DNA of 64,000 nucleotides from VRUE01 sp963844395. Lineage in GTDB: Bacteria; Actinomycetota; Thermoleophilia; Solirubrobacterales; 70-9. The translations under genes were made by a program, and so were the position numbers. The notes beneath the pieces are model-generated. The model searched no databases, was not told where the DNA came from, and saw only the letters and a program-made list of their open reading frames with translations. Of the stretch, positions 19,241 to 28,352 are shown piece after piece. The first letter of the stretch is position 1. Each line of letters begins with the position of its first letter. The DNA is taken from positions 992,001 to 1,056,000 of the forward strand of contig CAWJNX010000002.1 in assembly GCA_963844395.1 (NCBI GenBank), read 5' to 3'.

Positions 19241-20137
19241 GCGCTCAACATAGAGCGTTCCGACACCGGCGAGGACGATCGCGGTCAGGTTGACGGTTAG
19301 CTGGGCCATCGCACCGCGCCAGTCCGTCCAGTTGCCGAGCGCGGCGGCAACACCGATGTTGGCCGCCGCCGGGATCGTCGTGACCGAGATCAGCACCCCG
19401 ACCAGCGCCCCCGACTTGGCCGAGGTCAGGGAGAGGACCCCGGCAGCTCCGGCGAAGCAGGCGACGATGAAGGAGAACTCGTTCGGCTCGGCGATGAACT
19501 GCGTGAGGGGATTCTCGGTGCTTTCGAAGCCGGCCTCGACCAGGCCCGCTGCCTCCGCGATCAGGGTGAACAGGAAAGCCGCCGTGATCCCGACCGGGAA
19601 GCCGACTGCAAGAGCGGCCAGCGAGCGCAGCCCGACCCCGAGGCGGCGCTCGACGGCCGCCACGCAGAGGCCCGCCAGCGGCCCGAACTCGGGGCCGACA
19701 ACCATCGCCCCGACGATCAGGATTGGCGAGCCGGTGAAGATCCCGACCGAGGCGATCAGACAGGCAAGGACCATGAAGGCGAGGAAGACGCCGCTCAGCT
19801 CGATGCTCTCGGAGGTGCGGGTCTCGACCTCCTCCCAGACGACGGCGTCCGACGGTGCCCCCCGAGCCGCTTTCTCCGCCCGGTCGGCCGCCTCGGAGAG
19901 CTGCGAGTCGATTTGCTCGAGCGCGATCGAGCCGTCCCTGGGGATGTTCAGCTCCTTGAGGTCCTCGATCACGACGCTGGCGTCCTCGCGAGCGATGTCG
20001 CAGAGGAGGACGTCGCCATCCGGCTGCCGCGCGGCAGCCGGTAGGAAGATCAAGTTGCAGGCCGACGGGGTCGCTTCGAGCAGGTCCACCACCTTCTCGG
20101 ACCGATCCGCCGGAATGACGATCCGCAGGTGAACCAT
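19148..20137 (-). CDS. DUF389 family membrane protein
   Basis: The 329-residue product has a soluble N-terminal region with an ACT-like start (MVHLRIVIPADRSEKVVDLLE). Several hydrophobic segments follow, from about residue 115 to 300, including the family-typical GSPILIVGAMVVGPEFGPLAGLC. Its function is unknown; members are widespread in actinobacteria. The ATG at 20137 was chosen because the conserved region begins there. Its 3' end overlaps ispD on the opposite strand by 93 bases. Confidence 0.85.
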   Translation of the reverse strand: MVHLRIVIPADRSEKVVDLLEATPSACNLIFLPAAARQPDGDVLLCDIAREDASVVIEDLKELNIPRDGSIALEQIDSQLSEAADRAEKAARGAPSDAVVWEEVETRTSESIELSGVFLAFMVLACLIASVGIFTGSPILIVGAMVVGPEFGPLAGLCVAAVERRLGVGLRSLAALAVGFPVGITAAFLFTLIAEAAGLVEAGFESTENPLTQFIAEPNEFSFIVACFAGAAGVLSLTSAKSGALVGVLISVTTIPAAANIGVAAALGNWTDWRGAMAQLTVNLTAIVLAGVGTLYVERLLFERRRVRHLGDGARAAAGLPAESEHRNE

Positions 20138-20176
20138 CTCGTCAGGGTATCCACGGCCGGTGTCGCCTAGGCTCGG

Positions 20177-21028
20177 GTGCAGATGCTGACCGACTACCAC
20201 CTGCACCTGCGTCCCGACGAGGACGGCACGCCGCCGGCACGCTTCTTCACGGCGGAGAACGTCGATCGCTACCGGGCGGCCGCAGCCGCCGCCGGGATCG
20301 ACGAGCTTGGCGTCGCCGAGCACGTCTACCGCTTCCGGCAGGCGCTGGACCTCTGGCGCCACCCCTTCTGGGAGGAGCAGGCGCTTGACGACCTCGACCA
20401 GTACTGCGAGTTCGTTCGGGGCGCCGGTCTGAAGCTGGGGGTCGAGTGCGACTTCGTCCCCGGCGCCGAGGAGCGCACGGCGGAGCTGCTCGCCGCGCGC
20501 GACTTCGACTATGTCGTCGGCTCGGTCCACTTCGTCGGCGAGGCCGCCGTCGACCATCCGGGCTGGGACATCTGGGAGGGCCCGGGAGATTCGGACGAGG
20601 TCTGGCGGCGGTACTTCTCCGCCCTGGCCGAGTGCGCCCGCTCTGGTCTCTTCGACATCCTCGCCCACCCCGACCTGGTCAAGGTCTGGGGCCGCGGCCG
20701 GCCGCGGCCGGATCGCGACCTGCGCTCCTTCTACGAGCCGGCGGTGGAGGCGATTGCCGCCAGCGGGATCGCGGTCGAGGTCTCGACCGCCGGGCTGCGC
20801 AAGCCGGTCGGTGAGCTGTACCCCTCGCGTGACTTCGCTGACATGTGCGTCGAGGCGGGCGCCTCCTTCGCGCTCTCCTCCGATGCCCACCTGCCCGAGC
20901 ACGTCGGCTTCGGCTACGAGCGGGCGCTCGAGTTCCTTGACCAGCTCGGGGTCGGCGAGATCTGTGTCTTCGAGCGACGGAGCCGGCGGCTGGAGCCGCT
21001 TCCGGAGCGGGTAAGCGAGAATCGCTGA
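20177..21028 (+). CDS. PHP-domain phosphoesterase (histidinol-phosphatase-like)
   Basis: The 283-residue protein starts TDYHLHLRPDEDG, the HxH metal motif of PHP domains. It continues with GVAEH, GVECDFVPG, GSVHFVG, ILAHPDLVK and SSDAHLPEHVG, which supply the other trinuclear-metal ligands. This pattern matches HisK-type histidinol phosphatases, but related PHP enzymes act on other phosphoesters, so the substrate is inferred. GTG 20177 and ATG 20183 are both possible starts. It is divergent from the DUF389 gene and 1 base before ispF. Confidence 0.85.
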   Translation: MQMLTDYHLHLRPDEDGTPPARFFTAENVDRYRAAAAAAGIDELGVAEHVYRFRQALDLWRHPFWEEQALDDLDQYCEFVRGAGLKLGVECDFVPGAEERTAELLAARDFDYVVGSVHFVGEAAVDHPGWDIWEGPGDSDEVWRRYFSALAECARSGLFDILAHPDLVKVWGRGRPRPDRDLRSFYEPAVEAIAASGIAVEVSTAGLRKPVGELYPSRDFADMCVEAGASFALSSDAHLPEHVGFGYERALEFLDQLGVGEICVFERRSRRLEPLPERVSENR

Positions 21029-21029
21029 G

Positions 21030-21488
21030 ATGAGCCCGGTCGGAATCGGCTACGACAGTCACCGTTTCGCAGAGGGACGGTCGCTAATCCTCGGCGGTGT
21101 CGAGATCGAGCACGAGCGCGGGTTGACCGGCCACTCCGACGCCGACGTCCTCACCCACGCCGTGATCGACGCCCTGCTCGGGGCCGCAGGCGCCGGCGAC
21201 ATCGGCACGCTCTTCCCCGACGACGAGGAGCGCTGGCGCGACGCCGACTCGATCGACCTGCTGCGCACCGTCGTCGGCACGGTGAGCGGCCGGATTGTCA
21301 ACATCGACGCGACGGTCGTTTGCGAGGAACCGCGGCTGGCGCCGTACCGCTCGGAAATCGAGCGGGTGATCGCCGAGGCGACCTCGGCCCGGGTCAGCGT
21401 CAAGGCGACGACCAACGAGGGCATGGGCTGGATCGGCCGCGGCGAGGGAATCGCCTGCATGGCGGTCGCATTGGTCGAGAGCGAATAG
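21030..21488 (+). CDS. ispF: 2-C-methyl-D-erythritol 2,4-cyclodiphosphate synthase
   Basis: IspF forms the cyclic diphosphate two steps after IspD. The 152-residue protein has GIGYDSHRFAEGR (Asp/His zinc ligands), GHSDADVLTHAVIDALLGAAGAGDIGTLFPD and KATTNEGMGWIGRGEGIACMA. Length is typical. ispD lies 1.8 kb upstream on the same strand, with DUF389 and the PHP gene between. Confidence 0.96.
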   Translation: MSPVGIGYDSHRFAEGRSLILGGVEIEHERGLTGHSDADVLTHAVIDALLGAAGAGDIGTLFPDDEERWRDADSIDLLRTVVGTVSGRIVNIDATVVCEEPRLAPYRSEIERVIAEATSARVSVKATTNEGMGWIGRGEGIACMAVALVESE

Positions 21489-21501
21489 GCTTCCCGCTCC
21501 A

Positions 21502-23151
21502 ATGAGCAAGCTCGGATCGATCGCGACAGCAGCGCGTCAGGCGGCTTCGGACAAATCGTTCGAGCTTCGCGTCCTGCGCGAGTCCGGCATCCTTGGCCTG
21601 CAGCGCCCCGACAAGACCGCGAGGGTCATCTCCGCCTTCCTGCGCTGGGGCGCCTCGCCCGCCCTCGGCATCACTACCGCGGCGATCAAATACCCGCACG
21701 AGCAGGCGCTGATCGACGAACGCGGCTCGCTTACCTTCGAACAGCTCCACCGGCGCAGCAACGCGCTCGCCCATTCCTTCGAGAAAATGGGCATCGGCTA
21801 CGGCGACGGGGTCGGGATCATGTGCCGCAACCACCGGGGCTTCGTCGAGGCGACGCTCGCCACCGCCAAGCTCGGGGCCAGCGCCCTCTACCTCAACACG
21901 ATGTTCGCCGGACCGCAGCTGACGGAGGTGATGCGACGCGAGGCGCCGAAGGCGCTCGTCTACGACGAGGAGTTCGGCGAGCTGCTCGGCGGCGTCGACG
22001 AGGGGATCGATCGGATCGTCGCCTGGACGGACGGAGAGACCGACGGGCCGACCCTCGACTCGCTGATCGCCGCCGGCGACGAGTCCCAGTTGAAGCCGCC
22101 GCCGGACAAACCGCGCTTCGTCATCCTCACCTCGGGGACGACCGGCACGCCGAAGGGAGCGCAGCGCTCCAGCCCCGACGGGTTGCTGGCGATCGCCGCG
22201 CTGATCGACAAGATCCCCTTCCGTGCCCGCGAGAAGATGATGGTCGCGGCGCCGCTCTTCCACTCCTGGGGCTTCTTCCACTTCATCATGAGCCTGCCGA
22301 CGGCCTCGACGCTGGTGTTGCGCCGGCGCTTCGACCCCGAGGAGACCCTGCGCGCCGTCCAGGAGCACCGGACGCAGGTGCTGGCGGCGGTTCCAGTGAT
22401 GATCCAGCGCATCCTGCAGCTTCCCGACGAGATGCTGTCTACCTACGACCTCTCCTCGCTGCGCATAACGTCGCTCTCGGGCTCGGCGCTGCCCGGCGAG
22501 CTGGCGATCGAGTGGATGGACCGCTTCGGCGACACGGTCTACAACCTCTACGGCTCGACCGAGGTCGCCTATGCGACCGTCGCTAACCCGGCGGATCTTC
22601 GCGCGGCGCCGGGGACCGCGGGCCGGCCGCCGCACGGCACCGTCGTACGGCTCTTCGACGAGGCGGGTCGCGAGGTCCCGCGCGGCGAGGTGGGGCGGAT
22701 CTTCGTCGGCAACGAGATGTCCTTCGAGGGCTACACGGGGGGCGGCGGCAAAGAGGCGATCGGCGGCCTCCTCTGCAGCGGCGACGTCGGCCATGTCGAC
22801 GCCGCCGGGCGCCTCTTCATCGACGGCCGCGACGACGAGATGATCGTCTCCGGCGGCGAGAACGTCTTCCCGCGCGAGGTGGAGGACCTGCTCGCCGACC
22901 ACGAGGCGGTGGTCGAGGTGGCGGTGATCGGGGTCGAGGACGAGGAGTTCGGACAGCGCCTCAAGGCTTTCGTCGTCGTCGACGCCCGGGCGGAGGTCGG
23001 CGAGGACGAGCTGAAGGCGCACGTCAAGTCGAACCTCGCGGGCTACAAGGCGCCCCGCGAGGTCGAGTTCATGGAGGAGCTGCCGCGCAACGCGACTGGC
23101 AAGGTCCTCAAGCGCGAGCTGCGCGAGCGCAAGGCCGAGAAGTCCGCTTGA
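21502..23151 (+). CDS. Acyl-CoA synthetase / AMP-dependent ligase
   Basis: The 549-residue ANL-family enzyme activates a carboxylic acid as acyl-AMP and then acyl-CoA. The P-loop LTSGTTGTPKGAQ, the YGSTEVAYATVA motif, the GDVGHVDAAGRLFIDGR hinge region and the C-terminal catalytic Lys in NATGKVLKREL are all present. The N-terminal region resembles actinobacterial FadD-type ligases. Substrate chain length cannot be read from the sequence. It could feed the beta-oxidation genes at 38-49 kb. Confidence 0.9.
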   Translation: MSKLGSIATAARQAASDKSFELRVLRESGILGLQRPDKTARVISAFLRWGASPALGITTAAIKYPHEQALIDERGSLTFEQLHRRSNALAHSFEKMGIGYGDGVGIMCRNHRGFVEATLATAKLGASALYLNTMFAGPQLTEVMRREAPKALVYDEEFGELLGGVDEGIDRIVAWTDGETDGPTLDSLIAAGDESQLKPPPDKPRFVILTSGTTGTPKGAQRSSPDGLLAIAALIDKIPFRAREKMMVAAPLFHSWGFFHFIMSLPTASTLVLRRRFDPEETLRAVQEHRTQVLAAVPVMIQRILQLPDEMLSTYDLSSLRITSLSGSALPGELAIEWMDRFGDTVYNLYGSTEVAYATVANPADLRAAPGTAGRPPHGTVVRLFDEAGREVPRGEVGRIFVGNEMSFEGYTGGGGKEAIGGLLCSGDVGHVDAAGRLFIDGRDDEMIVSGGENVFPREVEDLLADHEAVVEVAVIGVEDEEFGQRLKAFVVVDARAEVGEDELKAHVKSNLAGYKAPREVEFMEELPRNATGKVLKRELRERKAEKSA

Positions 23152-23239
23152 ACCAGTCCTGAGTTCCGGCGCTAATTGCGGGGTTTAGGGCGCTCCGAGG
23201 GTGGTCGGCCTTCCGAGGCCCGTAGTAAGTTCTCGCGAC

Positions 23240-24130
23240 ATGGGCGAGCCCGCGGTTAAGTTGACTGGAGTCGCCGAGGCGACCGAGGAGATGCACGGCA
23301 TCGGCAAGCAGGCGCTCGCCTGGGTGCGGACCAGCGAGGAACGCGTCGCGGCAGCCGAGAGCAGGCTCCGCGAGGCAGAGGCAAATGCCGAGCAGGCCCG
23401 TGCCGAGCTGAAGAAGCGGGCGAAGGCGACGCTGGGCCGGATCGCCGAGGAGGGCCGCGAGCTGCTCGCGGCCGAAAATCAGAAGCGCCGCGAGGCCGCG
23501 GAGCGCGCAAAGCGCGCCGAGGCGGCGCGGGATCGCTCCGAGCTGGCCTTCGAGCGGGCGCAGCGGGCGGCCGAGGCCGAGCGCGAGAAGCTGACCAGCC
23601 AGATCGCCGCCGGCAAGGCGGAGTCCGACCAGGCGCTGGCCGAGGCGACGAAGCGGGTCGAAGCAGAGGCGTCGGCGCGGGTCGAGGAGGTCTTGAAAAG
23701 GGCACAAGGCGAGGCCGACCGCCGTGTGGCTGCCGCCGAGCAGCGCGCCGCCGAGGCGGAAGCCGCGGCTGAGGAGGCGAACCGGATCGCGGTGCGGCTC
23801 GAGGCGGAGATCGAGGAGCGGGTCATGCAGGGCACGGTCGACGTGCGCCGCGAGGCCGAGGAGCGCGTCCGCAAGCTGGTCGCCAAGGTCGAAGGTGAGG
23901 CCGAGGAGCAGGCGCGGGTCCGCGCCGAGGAGCAGCTGCAGGCCGAGTCGGACCGGATCCGCAAGCAGGCCGAACAGCGCGAGGAGCGTCTGCGCCGCTC
24001 GGCCGAAGACGAGATCAAGGCAAGCGCCAAGCGGGCGCGGCGCGAGGTGCTGGCCGCGGCTGACGAGACCGCTCCCGCGTGGGCGCGCAAGGAAGCTGCC
24101 GGCTCGGGCGCCGGTTACCGCACCTTCTAG
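23240..24130 (+). CDS. Coiled-coil protein of unknown function
   Basis: The 296-residue product is almost wholly a charged Ala/Glu/Arg/Lys heptad-rich helix (about 25-275), with a short basic C-terminus ending in GAGYRTF. No catalytic domain, signal peptide or membrane segment is seen. ATG 23240 is preferred over the upstream ATG at 23201, which adds an unconserved-looking leader. It may have a structural or scaffold role, but nothing in the context fixes it. Confidence 0.6.
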   Translation: MGEPAVKLTGVAEATEEMHGIGKQALAWVRTSEERVAAAESRLREAEANAEQARAELKKRAKATLGRIAEEGRELLAAENQKRREAAERAKRAEAARDRSELAFERAQRAAEAEREKLTSQIAAGKAESDQALAEATKRVEAEASARVEEVLKRAQGEADRRVAAAEQRAAEAEAAAEEANRIAVRLEAEIEERVMQGTVDVRREAEERVRKLVAKVEGEAEEQARVRAEEQLQAESDRIRKQAEQREERLRRSAEDEIKASAKRARREVLAAADETAPAWARKEAAGSGAGYRTF

Positions 24131-24299
24131 GCCTCCAGCCGTGGGGAGGGTTGGGGCGTCCGGCCGCGCGCTGGGTTTTCGCCACATGCGTCTTTGTCTC
24201 TCTTGAGTTGTGGGGCAAAAACAGGACGCCGCACGCGGCCGGACGCCCCAACCCTCCTTCTACGGTTCGTTGCCATCGCGTCCCGACGCCACCCACGGG
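24131..24299 (+). repeat. Family A long-hairpin element, copy A3
   Basis: Arms 24145-24168 and 24234-24257 are perfectly complementary over 24 bp. The loop has CTGGGTTTTCGCC (24171-24183) and GCAAAAACAGGACGCC (24215-24230), matching A2 and A4. On the 3' side about 26 extra bases precede the terminal GACGCCACCC. It occupies the gap between the coiled-coil gene and cysS and ends 24 bases before the cysS GTG. Confidence 0.82.
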
Positions 24300-24322
24300 A
24301 GTTGCCGCATACCATCTCGGCC

Positions 24323-25768
24323 GTGAGGGAGGTACGGATACGAGACACGCTCTCCGGAGAGCTGCGCACCCTCGACTCCGATGATGAGATCGGGATCTAT
24401 GCGTGTGGTCCGACCGTCTACAGCCGGATTCACATCGGCAACGCTCGTCCTTTTGTTGTTTTTTCTCTCCTCGCCAGATTTCTGAAGTCGGAGGGCTATA
24501 GGGCGAAGCTCGTCGTCAACGTCACTGACGTCAACGACAAGATCTATGCCGCGGCGCGGCAGGCCGGGGAGACGTCGGCGGCGTTTGCGGAGTGGATGAC
24601 GCGCGCCTACTTCGAGGACACCGAACGGCTTGGGCTCGGCCGGCCGGATTCAGAGCCGCTGGCCACCGAGTCGATCGACGTGATCGTCTCCCTGATCGCC
24701 GACCTGATCGCTGGCGGGCACGCCTACGAGTCCGGCGGAGACGTTTACTTCCGGGTGCGGAGCTTCGACGGCTACGGCAAGCTCTCCAATCGCCGCCCCG
24801 AGGACATGGACCAGGGCGAGGAGGCGGGCTCGGCCTCCTTGAAGGAGGATCCGCTCGACTTTGCCCTGTGGAAGGCTCGCAAGGAGGGCGAGGATACGTC
24901 GTGGGACTCCCCGTGGGGGCCGGGACGGCCCGGCTGGCACATCGAGTGCTCGGCGATGGCCGAGGCCGAGCTGGGGCCTTCGTTCGCGATCCACGGCGGT
25001 GGCTCGGACCTGGTCTTTCCTCACCATGAGAACGAGATCGCCCAGTCAGAGGCGGCCGGCCGGCCTTTCGCTCGCCTTTGGATGCACAACGGCATGATCG
25101 AGACCGACGCCGAGAAGATGTCAAAGTCCGAGGGCAACATCTTCCAGCTCTCGGAGGCGCTTGACCGCTACGGGCGCGAGGCGGTCGTCGACTACCTGAT
25201 CTCCGGGCATTATCGCCAGCCGCTTGCTTTCGGGCCCGAGCAGATGGAGCAGGCCGCCGCGAGGGTTGAGCGGCTGCGGAACTTCTTTCGGGAGCATCCG
25301 CTTGGTGAGGGCGGAGATGGTGTCGGTGGGGGGCGGGTGCCGGGGGAGGCCCCGTCGGAGCAACAGCGGGGAGGCTCCGCCGGGACCTCCCCCGGCACCC
25401 GTCTCGATGCGCCTCCAGATTCGCCGCTGGCGTCGCGGTTAGCTGCATTCCGCGATGCGCTTGCCGATGACTTCAACACGCCGCGGGCGATGGCCGAGGC
25501 TTTCGAGCTGGTCGCCGAGGCGAACCGGCGGGAGCTGCCGAAGGCGCCGGAGGCGCTGCGTGAGATGTTGGAGATGGTTGGGCTCGCGTCACTGGCGAAG
25601 GCAGAGCAAGGCGGCAATGCCGAAGCGGACGCGCTGCTCGTCGAGCGTGAGGCGGCCCGGGCCGCGAAGGACTTCGCTCGCGCTGATGAGATCCGCGACC
25701 GGCTGGCCGAGCTCGGCTGGGAGGTCCGGGACTCCTCCGATGGCGCGAAGCTCGTGCCCAAGGCCTGA
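24323..25768 (+). CDS. cysS: Cysteinyl-tRNA synthetase
   Basis: CysS charges tRNA-Cys. The 481-residue protein has the class I HIGH motif as HIGN (37-40), a zinc-site Cys in ACGPTVY, the WDSPWGPGRPGWHIECSAM core and KMSKSEGN (265-272). A Gly/Pro/Ser-rich segment at about 329-367, between the catalytic core and the helical anticodon domain, is not part of the family. It is encoded by a strong palindrome (25334-25401). GTG 24323 is chosen because further upstream in-frame codons belong to repeat A3. Confidence 0.95.
   Translation: MREVRIRDTLSGELRTLDSDDEIGIYACGPTVYSRIHIGNARPFVVFSLLARFLKSEGYRAKLVVNVTDVNDKIYAAARQAGETSAAFAEWMTRAYFEDTERLGLGRPDSEPLATESIDVIVSLIADLIAGGHAYESGGDVYFRVRSFDGYGKLSNRRPEDMDQGEEAGSASLKEDPLDFALWKARKEGEDTSWDSPWGPGRPGWHIECSAMAEAELGPSFAIHGGGSDLVFPHHENEIAQSEAAGRPFARLWMHNGMIETDAEKMSKSEGNIFQLSEALDRYGREAVVDYLISGHYRQPLAFGPEQMEQAAARVERLRNFFREHPLGEGGDGVGGGRVPGEAPSEQQRGGSAGTSPGTRLDAPPDSPLASRLAAFRDALADDFNTPRAMAEAFELVAEANRRELPKAPEALREMLEMVGLASLAKAEQGGNAEADALLVEREAARAAKDFARADEIRDRLAELGWEVRDSSDGAKLVPKA
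25334..25401 (+). repeat. Palindromic insert inside cysS
   Basis: Arms 25334-25349 (CGGGTGCCGGGGGAGG) and 25386-25401 are perfectly complementary over 16 bp. A second stem inside (about 25351-25361 with 25373-25384) extends it to a nearly continuous hairpin. The insert keeps the reading frame and adds a low-complexity loop between two CysRS domains. It looks like an intergenic palindrome that landed in a tolerant linker, but lacks the A5/T5 core of families A and B. Confidence 0.75.
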
Positions 25769-25769
25769 C

Positions 25770-26426
25770 GTGGAGAGCGCTGGCCAGATCATTTACGGGC
25801 TGAGGCCGGTCGAGGAGGCGGAGCGGGGGAGGCGGCGGGTGCGCCGGGTCTGGCGGATGCCGGGCACGCCTGCCGAGGAGCTGGAGCGGCTCTGTGGCTC
25901 GCCCAACCATCAGGGGGTCGTCGCGGAAGTCGATTCCTTTCCGTATGCCGATCCGAATGCGCTTCTGAGGAAAGAGGGGGCGCTACTGGTCGCCCTCGAC
26001 CAGGTTCAGGACCCCCGCAACCTCGGGGCGGTCTGCCGCTCGGCTGAGTTCGCCGGCGTCGCGGGCGTCGTCATTCCCGAGCGCCGCTCCGCCGGCGTGA
26101 CCGCGGTCACCTGCAAGGCATCGGCCGGCGCGGTCGAGCACCTCGACGTCGCCCACGTCCGCAACCTCGCCGACTGGCTGGGGGAAGCCAAGGCTGCCAA
26201 CTTCTGGATCTGGGGCGCAGACGCCGAGGCGAAGCAGGCGCCGTGGGAGGTCGATTTGAGCGGGCCGACTGTCCTGGTTCTCGGCGGGGAGGGGAAGGGT
26301 GTGCGGCCCAGGGTGGCCTCCGCCTGCGACGGACTTGTGGCGTTGCCGCGAGGCGGCCGGGTCGAGTCGCTGAACGTCTCCGCAGCCGCCAGCGCCCTGC
26401 TTTTCGAGGCCGCCCGGCAGCGGTAG
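25770..26426 (+). CDS. rlmB: SpoU/TrmH-family RNA 2'-O-methyltransferase (RlmB-like)
   Basis: The 218-residue protein has an N-terminal substrate-binding region (IIYGLRPVEEAERGRRRVRRVW) and the SPOUT core. Motif 1 is LDQVQDPRNLGAVCRSAEFAGV, motif 2 VLGGEGKGV and motif 3 SLNVSAAASALLFEA, forming the trefoil-knot SAM site. Relatives methylate G2251 in 23S rRNA. The pairing cysS-rlmB is common in bacteria. GTG 25770 lies 1 base after the cysS stop. Confidence 0.92.
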   Translation: MESAGQIIYGLRPVEEAERGRRRVRRVWRMPGTPAEELERLCGSPNHQGVVAEVDSFPYADPNALLRKEGALLVALDQVQDPRNLGAVCRSAEFAGVAGVVIPERRSAGVTAVTCKASAGAVEHLDVAHVRNLADWLGEAKAANFWIWGADAEAKQAPWEVDLSGPTVLVLGGEGKGVRPRVASACDGLVALPRGGRVESLNVSAAASALLFEAARQR

Positions 26427-26463
26427 CAGCTGCAACGGCGCTTGCACGAACGTCAGTTCGGGG

Positions 26464-26492
26464 TTGACAGAACTCTGCGCGACGGTAAGACT
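26464..26492 (+). promoter_or_regulatory. Candidate promoter for the SigH-like sigma gene
   Basis: TTGACA (26464-26469) is followed after 16 bp by TAAGAC, or after 17 bp by AAGACT. The predicted leader is about 100 nt and contains short inverted repeats (CTCAG/CTGAG, and GGCGCC at about 26549-26577) and an AGGAGAAGG ribosome-binding site before GTG 26603. Confidence 0.5.
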
Positions 26493-26602
26493 GCGCGCCA
26501 TAAAGGGTGAACCTCAGCTTGAGTCTGAGATGCGCCCAGTCCAAATAGGGCGCCTCAGGGGAGGTAATCGGCGCCACGACCCTTCATCAAGGAGAAGGAT
26601 CT

Positions 26603-27310
26603 GTGGCTCTTTCTACGCCTACGCAGGAATTTCGACTCCCCCGTGGACGCCTCAACGGCTCTGCCAAAACGGACTTTAACCCTCAACCAGAGCTTGATGA
26701 TCACTATCTAGTCGCCCTCGCCAAGGATGGCCGCACCGATGCCTACGACGCGATCGTCCGCCGCTACCGGGGCTTCGTCCGCCTGAAGGCTTCGTCCTAC
26801 TTCCTGCTCGGCGGGGACAGCGACGACCTGATCCAGGAAGGCCTGCTCGGCCTCTACAAGGCTGTTCGCGATTACCGCAGCGACCGCGAGTCCAGTTTCC
26901 GCAGCTTCGCGGAGCTCTGCATAACCCGCCAGATCATCACCGCCGTAAAGACTGCGACCCGCAACAAGCACACCCCCCTCAACCAATACGTCTCCTTCAG
27001 CCAGACCCCAGCCGCCGCCGGCGACTCCGAAACCACCCTCGACGAGATCCTCCCGGGCCCCAGCGTCTCTGACCCGGTCAACCAGGTAATCGCCAGCGAA
27101 GAGCTGGAAAGCCTCGTCTCCTGCCTCTCCGGCACCTCAGGCGTCCTCTCAGACCTAGAGAGCCGAGTCCTCTCCCTCTACCTGGACGGCCACTCCTACG
27201 AGGCCACTGCAGAGCGCCTCGAGTGCGACACCAAGACCGTAGACAACGCCCTCCAACGCGTAAAGCGCAAGGTAGCGACCCACCTCGCCTCCCGGGAGGT
27301 CCCCGCGTAG
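26603..27310 (+). CDS. Sigma-70 family RNA polymerase sigma factor, SigH-like
   Basis: The 235-residue protein contains region 2 (DAIVRRYRGFVRLKASSYFLLGGDSDDLIQEGLLGLYKAVRDYR, then SFRSFAELCITRQIITAVK) and region 4 (LSDLESRVLSLYLDGHSYEATAERLECDTKTVDNALQRVKRKV). Region 1.1 and most of region 3 are absent. The region 2 wording is that of SigH (Spo0H) of Firmicutes, which has orthologues next to cysS-rlmB in Bacillus, so the context supports the same ancestral order. The regulon is unknown here. Confidence 0.92.
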   Translation: MALSTPTQEFRLPRGRLNGSAKTDFNPQPELDDHYLVALAKDGRTDAYDAIVRRYRGFVRLKASSYFLLGGDSDDLIQEGLLGLYKAVRDYRSDRESSFRSFAELCITRQIITAVKTATRNKHTPLNQYVSFSQTPAAAGDSETTLDEILPGPSVSDPVNQVIASEELESLVSCLSGTSGVLSDLESRVLSLYLDGHSYEATAERLECDTKTVDNALQRVKRKVATHLASREVPA

Positions 27311-27313
27311 CTC

Positions 27314-28330
27314 TCAGATCCGTTGGAGGTCTGACAGCACATAACCGAGTAGTTCTCGGCCGTGGTCTGAGGCGACGGCTATGTCGTCGGAAGCGACGCG
27401 GGCGCGGTGGAGGGATTGGAGGCGGAGGACGTCGCCGTCAGCGTGGGGGTTGGGGAAGATGCCGGCGTAGGAGACGCCTAGGCGCTCTAGGTGGTCGGCT
27501 AAGAGGGCCGTGGCGGGGTTCACCAGCGGCAGGTCTAGGTAGACGGCGTCGAGATTCTTGCTGTGGAAGAGGTGGTGGCGCTCTGCGCTGACGATTGTCT
27601 CCAGGTCGGCGCCGGGGGTTAGAACCGTGATCAGGGCCAGGTTGTGGTCCTTGTCTATTTCAACGTGCAGCTCGGTCCGCTCGGCTGGTTCGCTGCCGGC
27701 CGGCGGCTCGGCGAGCGTTCCTCGTAGCTCACATAGCTCAAGGGTCTTGTGGACGATCTCGCGGTGGCGGGGCGGGGCGTAGACGTTGCGCTCGTGGCCG
27801 TCGTTGAGCTTGGTGTAGAAGAGGGCCGCTGATTGGCGGCGCGGTCGCCGCTCGGCCGCGGCGTCGTTGGCTACCGAGGCCGGGATCCAGCCCAGCAGGA
27901 AGCCCGTCTCGTGAGCTCCCAGCTCTAGGTTGGCGCGCTGGCTGTAGGGGTGGGCTGCGGTTGCCTCGCTGTACATCCCGGCCAGGCCGCGCTCCTTGGC
28001 CCAATCCATCAGATGGCGCTTGGTGCGGGTGAACAGGTGATGGCCGCGGGCGGCTGGCATCGTCACCGCTTGGCCGGAGTGGGCGACCGCGTCGCCGGCC
28101 GCACTTAGGCTCATGCCCTCGTGACAGAGCAGCTCGCCATCGGCGGACTCCGCTACGCAGGAGACGTAGGTTCCCGCCTCTAGACGGGCTGATACCTCTG
28201 CGGGGTCGTAGACCCAGCGGACGTCGTAGGTGTCGCCGTATGCGGCCCGGATCGCCTCGGTTAGGAGCTTGGCTTCAGCCGATTGCAGGTACCTGAACCT
28301 GACCGCGTCGGTCCCCACCCCGTCGGTCAT
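27314..28330 (-). CDS. GNAT-like acyltransferase family protein
   Basis: The 338-residue protein has an N-terminal region resembling a GNAT fold (VSCVAESADGELLCHEGMSL, ARGHHLFTRTKRHLMDWAKERG, YSQRANLELGAHETGFLLGW) and a second, poorly conserved half ending in HLERLGVSYAGIFPNPHADGDVLRLQ. The second half may be a degenerate GNAT repeat. The substrate is unknown. It converges on the sigma gene with 3 bases between stop codons and is divergent from tRNA-Thr. Confidence 0.65.
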   Translation of the reverse strand: MTDGVGTDAVRFRYLQSAEAKLLTEAIRAAYGDTYDVRWVYDPAEVSARLEAGTYVSCVAESADGELLCHEGMSLSAAGDAVAHSGQAVTMPAARGHHLFTRTKRHLMDWAKERGLAGMYSEATAAHPYSQRANLELGAHETGFLLGWIPASVANDAAAERRPRRQSAALFYTKLNDGHERNVYAPPRHREIVHKTLELCELRGTLAEPPAGSEPAERTELHVEIDKDHNLALITVLTPGADLETIVSAERHHLFHSKNLDAVYLDLPLVNPATALLADHLERLGVSYAGIFPNPHADGDVLRLQSLHRARVASDDIAVASDHGRELLGYVLSDLQRI

Positions 28331-28352
28331 GCCGTTTATATTCGGCTCCAGT

